Assembly (NCBI RefSeq): GCF_030412915.1
Contig: NZ_JAUHJR010000002.1
Span: 744,001 to 808,000, forward strand
Direction of reading: 5' to 3'
DNA length: 64,000 nt
Source of the DNA: Nocardioides abyssi
GTDB lineage: Bacteria; Actinomycetota; Actinomycetes; Propionibacteriales; Nocardioidaceae
Every line of letters begins with the position of its first letter. Positions within the stretch are counted from its first letter, which is position 1. The position numbers were made by a program, and so were the translations under genes. Under the pieces are notes generated by a model. The model did no database searches. It saw nothing but the letters and a program-made list of their open reading frames with translations, and had not been told where the DNA came from. This document shows positions 17,381 to 30,538 of this stretch, piece after piece.

Positions 17381-17719
17381 GTGGACCTGACTCTTGCGAC
17401 GCGCGACGTCGATGGGACGACCATCGTTGCCGTCGGTGGCGAGATCGACGTCTACACGGCCCCCAAGCTGCGCGACAAGATCACCGAGCTCGTCGCCGCC
17501 GGCGTCTACGACCTCGTCATCGACATGGAGGCCGTGGAGTTCCTCGACTCCACCGGCCTCGGCGTCCTGGTCGGCGGCCTGAAGAAGGTCCGTGCCCACG
17601 ACGGCTCGCTCCAGCTGGTCTGCACCCAGGACCGTCTGCTCAAGATCTTCCGGATCACCGGCCTCGCGAAGGTCTTCGTGATCCACGAGTCCGCCGACGC
17701 CGCGCTCGCCGGCAGCTGA
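17381..17719 (+). CDS. bldG: STAS-domain anti-sigma factor antagonist (BldG-like)
   Basis: 112 residues from GTG 17381 with AGGGAG ribosome-binding sequence at about 17369-17374. STAS fold: [45 protein letters not shown]. The phosphorylatable serine is S57 in FLDSTGLG, the same number as in Streptomyces BldG. In Streptomyces bldG also lies between the DEAH helicase and hppA, so this is the positional orthologue. It would sequester anti-sigma factors when dephosphorylated. The anti-sigma gene that follows bldG in Streptomyces is absent here. Confidence 0.92.
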   Translation: MDLTLATRDVDGTTIVAVGGEIDVYTAPKLRDKITELVAAGVYDLVIDMEAVEFLDSTGLGVLVGGLKKVRAHDGSLQLVCTQDRLLKIFRITGLAKVFVIHESADAALAGS

Positions 17720-17899
17720 CCCTCCCGGGCTCCCACCGCCGGAGCCCCCGCGGCGCCTCCGCCGCACCTCCCGCGCCTCCGGCACCTACGGGGCGTCGTA
17801 CGCCGCTGCTCACCCGCCTGCCCTCCAGCCGGCGCCCCCGGCCGCACCGCGGCGCGCCGTCGTGACGCCACGACGAGACAAGCGGGGCCTCGGCGTGCG

Positions 17900-17933
17900 T
17901 AGACTCCGGCCCGCAACGTGACCCAGGTCACGT
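17900..17933 (+). promoter_or_regulatory. Candidate hppA promoter -10 and downstream palindrome
   Basis: TAGACT at 17900-17905 is a good actinobacterial -10. Starting 10 bp further on, ACGTGACC-CA-GGTCACGT (17916-17933) is a perfect 8-bp-arm palindrome with a core (GTGA-N6-TCAC) fitting the Crp-type consensus. Sitting over the predicted start of transcription, it would act as a repressor site. No clear -35 is seen. Confidence 0.5.
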
Positions 17934-17979
17934 CGACGTCGCCGCCGGCGTGGCCCTCCCCGAGCTCAGGAGGTAGCGC

Positions 17980-20493
<2,514 letters not shown>

Positions 20494-20511
20494 CGGCACC
20501 GAGCAGCACGC

Positions 20512-20546
20512 AAGAGCCCCCGACGCCTGAGGCGTCGGGGGCTCTT
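20512..20546. terminator. Strong bidirectional terminator hairpin
   Basis: AAGAGCCCCCGACGCC (20512-20527) pairs perfectly with 20531-20546 around a 3-nt TGA loop. It lies between the convergent hppA and secreted-protein genes. The A-rich and T-rich ends give weak U-runs on both strands. Confidence 0.9.
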
Positions 20547-20587
20547 CGCGTGCGGTGCGCCCGGGCAGTGGTGCGCCCGGGGCCGGG

Positions 20588-21898
20588 CTACTTCTTCTTC
20601 AGGACCGTCAGGACGACCTGCGCGGACCGCGAGCCGGCGGTCGTCGCGCTGCCGGCGTACACCGCGCGCAGCTTGTGCTTGCCCGGCTTCAGCTTCGGCA
20701 GGTTGACCGTGCGCGCGCCGTTGTCGGACGCACGGACGGTGTAGTTCTTGATCGCCTTGCCGCGGTCGAGCACGGTGACCTTGCCAGCCGGCTTGAGGCC
20801 GCTGGCGGCGAGGCGGATCTTCAGGACGCCCTTGGCGCCCTTGGCGATCTTCTTCTTCGGCAGGGCCAGCTTCACCGTGGTGCTGGCCTTGGCGACCGTG
20901 ACCGGGTCGGTGCCGGCGCGGCCGGGCTCGTAGCCGGTGCGGGTGCCGGTGACGACCGCCCACAGCTGCTGGCCGGCGTCGGCGCCCTGCACGACGTACG
21001 TCGACTCCGTGGCGCCGAAGATGGCCTGCTGGCCGCGCATCCACTGGTAGGTGAACTGCATCGGGCCGGTGCCGCTCCACGTGCCGGGCGTGACCGACAG
21101 CGTGCGGCCGATGACCGGGTTGCCGCTGACGGTCGCACCGCTGATGCTCGTCGGCGCCGCGCCGAGGGCGGGGGTGACCTCGGCGGTCGAGACGGTGGTC
21201 AGGTCGCCCTTGGCGCCGGTGGCCTTGAACGTCAGCGCCTTGAGGCCGTCCTCGGGCGTGACGGTGTAGGTCGCGGCGGTGGCGCCCGGGATCGGGACGC
21301 CGGAGCGCAGCCACTGGTAGGTGGTGGTGGCGCCGTCCTCGAACTGCGCGGCGCCGGTGAGGGCCTCACCGACCTTGGCGGTGCCGGTGATGGCCGCGGC
21401 GGTGACGACCTTCGGCGCGGTCGCCTCGGCGCCCGGCAGCTGCAGCGCGCCGGTGATCATCTCCAGCGGCAGGAAGCCGAGGACGGTGGTGGTCACCTTC
21501 GCGGCCATCTGGCACCCCTCCTGCGCCTGCGTGGGCACGAACTTCCACGGGTCGGCGCCGGCGGGCAGCGTGATGAGCGAGCCGTCGCAGAGCCAGGAGA
21601 CGTCGAACGACAGCAGCTTCTGCAGGTTGATCGGCAGCAGGTCGAAGACCGGTGCCAGCAGCGTGAGCGGGCTGCCGATGCCGGGGACGCCCTCGAGCTT
21701 CGGCGGGTTGGTCAGCATCGACAGCAGGTCGAGGCCGCCGGGCAGCTCGGGCAGCGGCAGGTCGGGCAGTCCCGGTAGGGCCGATGCGGGGGCCGGCGGC
21801 ACGGCGTGGGCCGGGGTGACGGCGGACCCGGCGACGAGGCCGGTGCTGATCAGTGACGCGGTGGCGACGGCGCCCAGGGCGCGCTGGTACGACTGCAT
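20588..21898 (-). CDS. Secreted protein with two Ig-like YQW modules
   Basis: 436 residues from ATG 21898, with GGGAGG eight bases upstream. A Sec signal peptide ends at AHA-V (about residue 32). Residues about 40-180 share the paralogue's globular region (VSWLCDGSLI, WKFVPTQAQEGCQMAAK; two Cys likely disulfide-bonded). Two Ig-like modules of the VGxxLT...TYQWLRxGxxIxGAT..TY type follow. A final Ig-like domain (LPKKKIAKGAKGVLKIRL...LPKLKPGKHKLRAVYAGS) ends in LKKK. There is no LPxTG or membrane anchor. Such proteins are typical Nocardioides cell-surface or extracellular proteins of unknown function. It is the downstream gene of a tandem paralogous pair. Confidence 0.85.
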   Translation of the reverse strand: MQSYQRALGAVATASLISTGLVAGSAVTPAHAVPPAPASALPGLPDLPLPELPGGLDLLSMLTNPPKLEGVPGIGSPLTLLAPVFDLLPINLQKLLSFDVSWLCDGSLITLPAGADPWKFVPTQAQEGCQMAAKVTTTVLGFLPLEMITGALQLPGAEATAPKVVTAAAITGTAKVGEALTGAAQFEDGATTTYQWLRSGVPIPGATAATYTVTPEDGLKALTFKATGAKGDLTTVSTAEVTPALGAAPTSISGATVSGNPVIGRTLSVTPGTWSGTGPMQFTYQWMRGQQAIFGATESTYVVQGADAGQQLWAVVTGTRTGYEPGRAGTDPVTVAKASTTVKLALPKKKIAKGAKGVLKIRLAASGLKPAGKVTVLDRGKAIKNYTVRASDNGARTVNLPKLKPGKHKLRAVYAGSATTAGSRSAQVVLTVLKKK

Positions 21899-22038
21899 GT
21901 TTCCCTCCCATGTCGGCGCCCTCCCAGGCGCCGGAAATTGCTTCCTCCGCTCGCGACCGTACGGCGGAGCGTGACCGGGGACACGCGGAACGCCCGCATG
22001 CCCCCGGTGGTCTGGACCGGCGGACCGACCCGGACGAC

Positions 22039-23625
22039 TCACTTCTTCTTCTTGACGACCTTCAGCACGACGACCTTCGACGTCGACGGCGCGGTGGTGC
22101 GCGAGCCGACGTAGGTGACCTTGATCCGGTGCTTGCCGACGCCCAGCTTCGGCAGCTTGACCGAGCGCTTTCCGTTGACCGACAGCGTGCGCACGAGGCG
22201 CTTGCCGTCGAAGATCCGGACCTGGCCGGTGCGGGCCGCACCCGCCGAGCGGAGGGTGATGGTCAGCTTGGCCTTCTGGCCCTTCTTGACGGTCTTCTTC
22301 GCGAGCGCCACCCCGGTCGTCGAGGTCAGGCGGGCGACGGTGCCGGCGGTGCTGGCGGTGGCGGCGCCCTCGGTGAAGCCGGTCGCCACCGCGGTGATCT
22401 CGACGGTCAGGCGCGAGCCGATGTCGGCCACCTGCACGACGTACGTCGGCTGCGTGGCGCCCGGGATCGCGACACCGCCGCGGCGCCAGACGTAGGTGAA
22501 TTCGGCGTCCGGCGCGGTCCACGAGCCGGGGCTCGCGGTCAGGGTGCGGCCGACCTCGGCGAAGCCGGCGATCGACGGGGCGACGGTCGGGGTGAGCGGC
22601 TTGTCGTCCGCGGTCACGGTGACCGGGCTGCTGGTGGCGGTGCCGTCGGCGTACCCGGTGCGCTTGCCGGTGACCTTGACCGTGATCGCCTTGCCGGCGT
22701 CGGCCTCGGTGAGGACGTAGGTCGTCGCGGTCGCGCCGGTGACGGGCTGGCCGTCGCGCAGCCACTGGTAGCCGTTGGCCGTCGTCCCGGTGCCCGACCA
22801 GGTCGGGGCGTTGACGGTCAGCGTCTCGCCGACCTTCGGGGTGCCGGCGATCGACGGGGCCACGGTCGCGGTCGGGGCGTCGCCCTGCGTGACGGTGACG
22901 GGCGAGCTCGTCGACACGGTCGGCTGCGGGGCCTTCTCGCGCGTGCCGGTGGCCTGCACGGAGATGGCCTTGCCGAGGTCCTCGACAGTGGGGGTGTACG
23001 TCGCCAGCGTGGCGCCCGGGATGGCGGTGCCGGCCCGCAGCCACTGGTAGGTGGTGACGGTCTTGACCTCGCCCGAGTCGTCCCAGGTGGGCGCGGTCGC
23101 GGAGACCGGCGCGCCGACCTTCGCCGTCGTGGGGATCGTGACCGCCTTGGTCGCGACCGGGGCCTTCACGGAGCCGGGCAGGCCGGGGATGCTCGAGAGC
23201 GGGATCTCGATCACCCGGGTGATGCCGGAGATCGGTACGCCGAGCACGGTGGCGATGGTCTTCGCGGCGAGCTCGCACCCGGCCTGCGCCTCCGTGGGCA
23301 CGAAGGTCCAGAAACCCTCGGAGCCCGGGATGACGCTGCCGTCGCAGAGCCACACGATGTCGAGGTTGAGGATGCCCAGGACGCTGTCGACGACGGGCTT
23401 GGTGACCGAGACGGCCTGCCCGACGCCGGGAACGCCCGAGAGGAGGTTCAGGACCGGGTTCGTGATGAGTGCGACCAGGTCGCCCAGGCCCTTGTCCTGC
23501 GGCTGGACGATCGGCGACGGCTGGGCCGGAGCGGCCTGGGCGGGCACGACGGTCCCGAGCGCGAGGCCCGAGGACAGCAGGGCGGTGGTGGCGAGCGCGC
23601 TGAGCGCGCGGTGGTGCGTGGGCAT
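22039..23625 (-). CDS. Secreted protein with three Ig-like YQW modules
   Basis: 528 residues from ATG 23625 (GGGGAGGAATC upstream). The signal peptide ends at AQA-A (about 33). The N-terminal globular region has IVWLCDGSVI and WTFVPTEAQAGCELAAK, matching the neighbour at 20588. Three modules follow, recognisable as TYQWLRAGTAIPGAT, GYQWLRDGQPVTGAT and TYVWRRGGVAIPGAT, each about 90 residues, then the lysine-rich C-terminal Ig-like domain ending KKKK. A tandem duplication with loss or gain of one module explains the pair. Function unknown; the Lys-rich tails may bind anionic wall polymers (inference). Confidence 0.85.
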   Translation of the reverse strand: MPTHHRALSALATTALLSSGLALGTVVPAQAAPAQPSPIVQPQDKGLGDLVALITNPVLNLLSGVPGVGQAVSVTKPVVDSVLGILNLDIVWLCDGSVIPGSEGFWTFVPTEAQAGCELAAKTIATVLGVPISGITRVIEIPLSSIPGLPGSVKAPVATKAVTIPTTAKVGAPVSATAPTWDDSGEVKTVTTYQWLRAGTAIPGATLATYTPTVEDLGKAISVQATGTREKAPQPTVSTSSPVTVTQGDAPTATVAPSIAGTPKVGETLTVNAPTWSGTGTTANGYQWLRDGQPVTGATATTYVLTEADAGKAITVKVTGKRTGYADGTATSSPVTVTADDKPLTPTVAPSIAGFAEVGRTLTASPGSWTAPDAEFTYVWRRGGVAIPGATQPTYVVQVADIGSRLTVEITAVATGFTEGAATASTAGTVARLTSTTGVALAKKTVKKGQKAKLTITLRSAGAARTGQVRIFDGKRLVRTLSVNGKRSVKLPKLGVGKHRIKVTYVGSRTTAPSTSKVVVLKVVKKKK

Positions 23626-23756
23626 GCGGGATTCCTCCCCATCGGACGCCCGGCTCCCGACCGGACGTGTCTGTGCAGCGCGTCGAGCGCGCCCTGGTTC
23701 CCCCCAGGGCTCGGAACCTAGGGGTTCGCCGCGGAGGTAGGAGGTCTCTTTGACCG

Positions 23757-23794
23757 GACATGGCCCGAACGGACTAGTCCGTCCGGGCCATGTC
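23757..23794. promoter_or_regulatory. 38-bp near-perfect palindrome in divergent promoter region
   Basis: Nineteen bases at 23757-23775 (GACATGGCCCGAACGGACT) are complementary to 23776-23794 except at one position. It lies between the divergent secreted-protein and methyltransferase genes, so it is not an end-of-gene terminator. A TTGACC (23750-23755) with ACTAGT 17 bp later lies over it, so it could be an operator acting on the + strand promoter. Confidence 0.65.
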
Positions 23795-23882
23795 GCCGAC
23801 CAGGTCCGACCGTCCGGACGACCCACCCGGGTAGTGCTCTCGGGTGGCGGCGATGGCCCGTCCAGGCCCTAGGCTCGATCCG

Positions 23883-25358
23883 ATGAGCACCTCCGACCTG
23901 CCGGCCCGCCTCCGCGCGGCGCTCTCCGTCGCCGGCTTCACCTACGACGCGGTCGCCGAGCTGCTCGGCCCGCGCGCCCACGAGGCGCTGGGGCGCAACG
24001 AGACGACGCCCGGGCTGCGCCGCACCCAGGGCGGGTCCGCGCTGGAGACCCTGGTCCGCCTCTTCCTCCTCCAGACGCCGGTCGAGCTGGCCGCGGCCGA
24101 GCGCGCGCTGCCCGACCTGGTCGAGCGGATGGCGGCCGAGGGCCTGGTCGAGCAGACGGTGGGCGAGGTCGCCGCGCGCCTCGACGTCCGGCCGTACGCC
24201 GCCGACGGCCGCGACCTGTGGGTGGTCAGCGACCTGACCCCCGGCCTGGACGGCGGCCCGCAGGCGGTCGGGGCCGACCACGTGCTCGGCATCAGCCCGG
24301 CCTCGACGTCGCTCGCGCAGCTCACCCTGCGCGAGCCGGTCGGCCGCGCGCTCGACCTCGGCACCGGCTGCGGCGTGCAGGCGCTCCACCTGACGACCCA
24401 TGCCGACGAGGTGGTCGCGACCGACGTCAACCGCCGGGCGCTGTGGGTGACCCGGTTCAACGCCGCGCTCAACGGGGTGGCCGACCGCATCGACGTGCGG
24501 GACGGGTCCTACTTCGAGCCGGTGGCCGGCGAGCTGTTCGACCTCGTCGCCACCAATCCGCCGTTCGTCATCTCCCCGGCCACCGGCGAGCGGCTGGTCT
24601 ACCGCGACTCCGGCCTGCCCGGTGACCGGGTCGTCGAGGACATCGTCCGCGCCGCGCCGGCCCACCTCGCCGACGGCGGCTGGTGCCAGGTGCTCGCCAA
24701 CTGGGCGATCGTCGACGGCCGCCCGTGGGACGAGCGGCTGGCCCCGTGGGTCGCCGACGACTGCGACGCGCTCGTGGTGCAGCGCGAGGTCCTCGACCCG
24801 GCGGCGTACGTCGAGCTGTGGCTCAAGGACGCCGGCCAGCACGGTGCCCCGGACTACCTCGTGCGCTACGACACGTGGCTGTCGTGGTTCGAGGACCAGG
24901 GCGTGGAGGCGATCGGCTTCGGCTGGGTCAACCTGCACAAGGTCGGGCCCGGCGCGAGCCGGCGCACCTTCCTGGACTGGCCGTACGACGTCGAGCAGCC
25001 CATCGGTCCCGCCATCGGCGCCTGGGGCGACGCCGGCCCGGTGCTGGCGGCGGGGGTCGGTGCCGACGCGCGGCTGACGACCCGCGAGGACGTGCGCCAG
25101 GAGACCACCGGCCCGGTGGGCGTCGAGGACCCCGAGACGATCGTGCTACGCCAGCAGCGCGGCCTGCGCCGCGCCCGGCAGGTCGACACCGTCGAGGCCG
25201 CCCTGGTGGGTGCCTGCGACGGCGAGCTGACCGTCGGCCAGATCCTCGACGCCGTGGCCCAGCTGCTGGACCGCGACCCCGACGAGACCCGCGCGACCTA
25301 CCTGCCGGTGGTCGGCGAGCTCGTGAAGGAGGGGTTCCTCACCGCAGCTCGCCCCTGA
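23883..25358 (+). CDS. NPPF-motif methyltransferase (RsmC/HemK-like)
   Basis: 491 residues from ATG 23883. An N-terminal helical domain (1-130) precedes a class I methyltransferase core with ALDLGTGCGVQALHL (SAM motif), ATDVNRRAL and VATNPPFVIS. This NPPF tetrapeptide is typical of enzymes methylating amino groups (adenine, guanine or glutamine). The C-terminal 100 residues form a winged-helix-like region (DGELTVGQILDAVAQLL, VVGELVKEGFL). An equivalent gene lies between hppA and topA in Streptomyces. Substrate unknown, perhaps rRNA. Its 3' end overlaps the convergent anti-sigma-like gene by 20 bp. Confidence 0.85.
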   Translation: MSTSDLPARLRAALSVAGFTYDAVAELLGPRAHEALGRNETTPGLRRTQGGSALETLVRLFLLQTPVELAAAERALPDLVERMAAEGLVEQTVGEVAARLDVRPYAADGRDLWVVSDLTPGLDGGPQAVGADHVLGISPASTSLAQLTLREPVGRALDLGTGCGVQALHLTTHADEVVATDVNRRALWVTRFNAALNGVADRIDVRDGSYFEPVAGELFDLVATNPPFVISPATGERLVYRDSGLPGDRVVEDIVRAAPAHLADGGWCQVLANWAIVDGRPWDERLAPWVADDCDALVVQREVLDPAAYVELWLKDAGQHGAPDYLVRYDTWLSWFEDQGVEAIGFGWVNLHKVGPGASRRTFLDWPYDVEQPIGPAIGAWGDAGPVLAAGVGADARLTTREDVRQETTGPVGVEDPETIVLRQQRGLRRARQVDTVEAALVGACDGELTVGQILDAVAQLLDRDPDETRATYLPVVGELVKEGFLTAARP

Positions 25359-26031
25359 GCGGCATCGCGGCACGGTTCTCCAGCTCGCTCCCGAGCACCG
25401 CGTCGACGGTCAGCGCGAGCCGCGGCTCGGGACCGCAGGTGGCCTCGTCGACGCGGACGGTGCCGCTGGACCCCATGGACGCGCTGGAGAGCTCGTTGGC
25501 GCGCCGCTCGGGCGGGCCACCGGGCCGGTCCTCGAGGGCGAAGAAGAGCAGCACCGGGTAGGTGTCGGAGCTGCCGGGCCCGTCGACCGGGAGCGTGAGG
25601 CTCTCGCCCGGCGTGACCTGGTCGGGCCGGACCTCGAGGTAGATGAAGGGCTCGGCCAGGCGCGCCTCGTCGCCGCTGCCGGTCAGCTGCTGCTCGTTCT
25701 GCGCGACGAGCAGGCCGTCCTCGCAGGTCACCTCGATGCCCTCGAAGGCGTACGTCGACCCGTCGGCCAGCGTGGTCGTGAGGGGGCTCGGCGGCGGCTC
25801 GGAGGCCGCGTCGACGGCCCGGTCGGGCTCCCCGCCGGTGGTGACCGCGGCAAGGGTGGTCCCGCCGACCGCCACCGCGACGGCCAGGCCGGTCGCGACG
25901 CGGCGTCGCCGGCGGCGTACGGCGATCCGGCGCTGCACGCGGGCGGGGCCGTCGGCGGGGGCGTGGGTCGCCCCGGCCAGCCGGTCGTAGGCGTCGCTGA
26001 GGAGCGGGTCTCGCTCGGAGGTCTCGTTCAT
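25339..26031 (-). CDS. Putative anti-sigma-like membrane protein
   Basis: 230 residues; ATG 26031 overlaps the sigma factor stop (ATGA). A 35-residue cytoplasmic N terminus ends in RIAVRRRRRRVATG, followed by one membrane helix (VAVAVGGTTLAAVTTG) and an extracytoplasmic domain of about 165 residues with two cysteines (VTCEDG, ATCGPEP). There is no HxxxCxxC zinc motif, so it is not a classic zinc anti-sigma factor. Coupling to an ECF sigma gene suggests it controls or is controlled by it. The extracellular domain is not recognised. Confidence 0.7.
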   Translation of the reverse strand: MNETSERDPLLSDAYDRLAGATHAPADGPARVQRRIAVRRRRRRVATGLAVAVAVGGTTLAAVTTGGEPDRAVDAASEPPPSPLTTTLADGSTYAFEGIEVTCEDGLLVAQNEQQLTGSGDEARLAEPFIYLEVRPDQVTPGESLTLPVDGPGSSDTYPVLLFFALEDRPGGPPERRANELSSASMGSSGTVRVDEATCGPEPRLALTVDAVLGSELENRAAMPLRGELR

Positions 26032-26573
26032 CGCACTGCGTCCTTCCCTCGGGCGGCGACCTGGACGGTGGGGAGGTGGTGGCGGGCGTGCTCGCGCAGC
26101 CGCTCGGTGCCGCGGGAGAGCTGGCTCTTGACCGTGCCCTCCGAGCAGCCCATCCGCTCGGCGATGCCGCGCACGTCGAGGTCCTCGACGTAGCGCAGCG
26201 CGAGCGCGGTGCGCTGGCGGGGGCTCAGCGTGGCGAGCGCCTCGACGAGCCAGCCCTCGGCCTCACCGGCGAGCGCCGGCGGGGCGTCGGCCCGGTCGCC
26301 GCCGCCACCGAGCAGCAGCAGCTCGCGGCGCAGGCGCCGGATGCGGTCGATGTTGAGCCGGACCATCACGGTCCGCACCCACGCCTCCGGCACGTCGGGG
26401 CGCCGCCCCGACCACCGCTCGCCGAGCCGGGCGAGCGTCTCCTGCACCAGGTCCCACGCGTCGTGCGGGTCCCCGGTCAGCGCGTGCGCCAGGCGCAGCA
26501 ACGCCCCTTGGTGCGCCGCGACGAAGTCGCCGAAGTCGTCGGTCGTGCCAGCCCCCGGTGAACCACCCACCAC
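26028..26573 (-). CDS. ECF sigma factor (SigE-like actinobacterial family)
   Basis: 181 residues from GTG 26573, with a near-perfect CAGGAGG ribosome-binding site. Sigma region 2: FGDFVAAHQGALLRLAHALTGD, AWDLVQETLARL, EAWVRTVMVRLNIDRIRR. Region 4: LATLSPRQRTALALRYVEDLDVRGIAERMGCSEGTVKSQLSRG. This is the SigE family of ECF sigma factors abundant in Nocardioides and Streptomyces. It is cotranscribed with a one-helix membrane protein. A candidate self-recognised promoter lies upstream (26612-26640). Confidence 0.9.
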   Translation of the reverse strand: MVGGSPGAGTTDDFGDFVAAHQGALLRLAHALTGDPHDAWDLVQETLARLGERWSGRRPDVPEAWVRTVMVRLNIDRIRRLRRELLLLGGGGDRADAPPALAGEAEGWLVEALATLSPRQRTALALRYVEDLDVRGIAERMGCSEGTVKSQLSRGTERLREHARHHLPTVQVAARGKDAVR

Positions 26574-26611
26574 GCGGCCCTCCTGTCCGTCCAGGTCTCA
26601 CTGTCCCCCTG

Positions 26612-26640
26612 ATGACGGGGGGAGGCCACCGAACGTTGAG
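26612..26640 (-). promoter_or_regulatory. Candidate ECF-type autoregulatory promoter
   Basis: Read on the minus strand, CTCAACGTTC (26640-26631) carries the AAC core and CGTCAT (26617-26612) the CGTC core, with AAC-N17-CGTC spacing. This matches the general ECF promoter pattern, 40 bp before the sigma gene. It suggests self-activation. Confidence 0.45.
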
Positions 26641-26705
26641 GGTCCGGGGCGGGGGCCGCCGAGGCGGCGAGGTCGCCACCACGCGCTACCGTGATGGGCC
26701 GTGAG

Positions 26706-26721
26706 CCCCGCGAGCGCGGGG
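26706..26721 (+). promoter_or_regulatory. Small GC hairpin in topA leader
   Basis: CCCCGC-GAGC-GCGGGG lies 33 bp before the topA start, downstream of a possible TACCGT -10 (about 26688). It may be a leader hairpin; function unproven. Confidence 0.35.
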
Positions 26722-26754
26722 ATCCACCCGGCAACGTGAGGAAATGACAGGTCC

Positions 26755-29475
<2,721 letters not shown>

Positions 29476-29482
29476 CCGCAGC

Positions 29483-30463
29483 TCAGAGGTCCCGGACCGC
29501 CCGCCCGTGCGGGCGGCCGGGGTCGTCGTACGCCGGGTCGGGCTCGCCGGCGCGGTAGGCCTCGAGCTGCGCGCAGACCGCGGTCCCGAAGAACAGCCCG
29601 GTCGCGCTCAGCCACGACCACAGCAGCAGCGCCATGATCCCGGCGAGCGGCCCGTAGGTCTCGCCGAACGACCCGCTGAGCCGGACGTACGCCGCCAGGC
29701 CGGCCGCCGCGAGCAGGCTGACCGCGACGGCGGTGGCCGAGCCGAGCGCCAGCCACGACAGCGCCGGCTGCCGGCGGCGGGGCGCGTGGTCGAGCAGGAC
29801 CGCGATCGTCACGACGAGCAGGACGATCCCGAGCGGCCAGCGGGCGATGTCCCAGGCCAGGTCGGTGCCCGCCGACCAGCCGTAGACCTCGACCATGGCG
29901 TCCCCGAACGCGCCGCCCGCGACGAGCAGCAGGAAGCCGAGCCCGACCGGCACGGCCAGCAGCGCGGTGAGCACCGCAGCCCGGCCGTACTTGTGGAGGG
30001 CGGGCCGGTCGCGGCGGATGCCGTAGATCCGGTTGGTGCCGCGCTCGACCTGCCCCATCGCGGTCGCCATCGAGACCAGGGACAGCAGCAGGCCGAGCGC
30101 GAGGGCGAGCTCGCCGGCGTCCTCGCTGCTCTCGCCGCCGGCGACCGCACCCGCGAGCGCGTCCCCGCCGCCGTGGCCGGGCGAGACCTGCTGGACGGTG
30201 AGGGCGACGACCTCGGCGAGCCGCTCCCGGTCGAGGTCGGCGGTGAGCCCGGTCAGCGCGAGCAGGAACGGCACGACCGCGAGGCAGGCCTGCAGGGCGA
30301 GCGCGCGGCTGTTGGTGAACCCGTCGCCGTACCGGAACCGCACGAAGGAGTCGACCGCCACCCGTCGCAGCCCGTGGTGGCGCGCCAGGTGCCAGGCGTC
30401 CTCGGCGTCGAGCTCGTCGCCGTCCATCTCGGTCGTGACCGGGACCGTGCGCGCGGTCGTCAT
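29483..30463 (-). CDS. YihY/BrkB-family membrane protein
   Basis: 326 residues from ATG 30463. Six membrane segments are interspersed with motifs of the YihY (UPF0761) family: RHHGLRRVAVDSFVRFRYGDGFTNSRALALQACLAVVPFLLAL at the N terminus, TAMGQVERGTNRIYGI, and LSGSFGETYGPLAGIMALLLWSWLSATGLFFGTAVCAQLE at the C terminus. The family was once called ribonuclease BN but has no shown nuclease activity. It is convergent with topA, with a 7-bp gap. Function unknown. Confidence 0.9.
   Translation of the reverse strand: MTTARTVPVTTEMDGDELDAEDAWHLARHHGLRRVAVDSFVRFRYGDGFTNSRALALQACLAVVPFLLALTGLTADLDRERLAEVVALTVQQVSPGHGGGDALAGAVAGGESSEDAGELALALGLLLSLVSMATAMGQVERGTNRIYGIRRDRPALHKYGRAAVLTALLAVPVGLGFLLLVAGGAFGDAMVEVYGWSAGTDLAWDIARWPLGIVLLVVTIAVLLDHAPRRRQPALSWLALGSATAVAVSLLAAAGLAAYVRLSGSFGETYGPLAGIMALLLWSWLSATGLFFGTAVCAQLEAYRAGEPDPAYDDPGRPHGRAVRDL
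29501..29516. terminator. Possible terminator hairpin after topA
   Basis: CCGCCC-GTGC-GGGCGG lies 25 bp beyond the topA stop, inside the last codons of the convergent yihY gene. There is no T-run. Confidence 0.35.
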
Positions 30464-30538
30464 GGCGGGGGAGTCTGGCAGGCGGCCCCAGCGACGCCCC
30501 GGTTGGTGGGTGTCGGCGCGCCCACGTAGGTTCGGCCC

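Noticed and set aside
14465-17785. A 1106-residue open frame opposite/alternate to the helicase and Tad end
   Set aside because: Arg/Pro/Ala-rich shadow of the helicase gene; the helicase frame has all SF2 motifs.
23448-23642. Short frames on both strands of the secreted-protein genes
   Set aside because: Shadows in other frames of the Ig-like secreted proteins.
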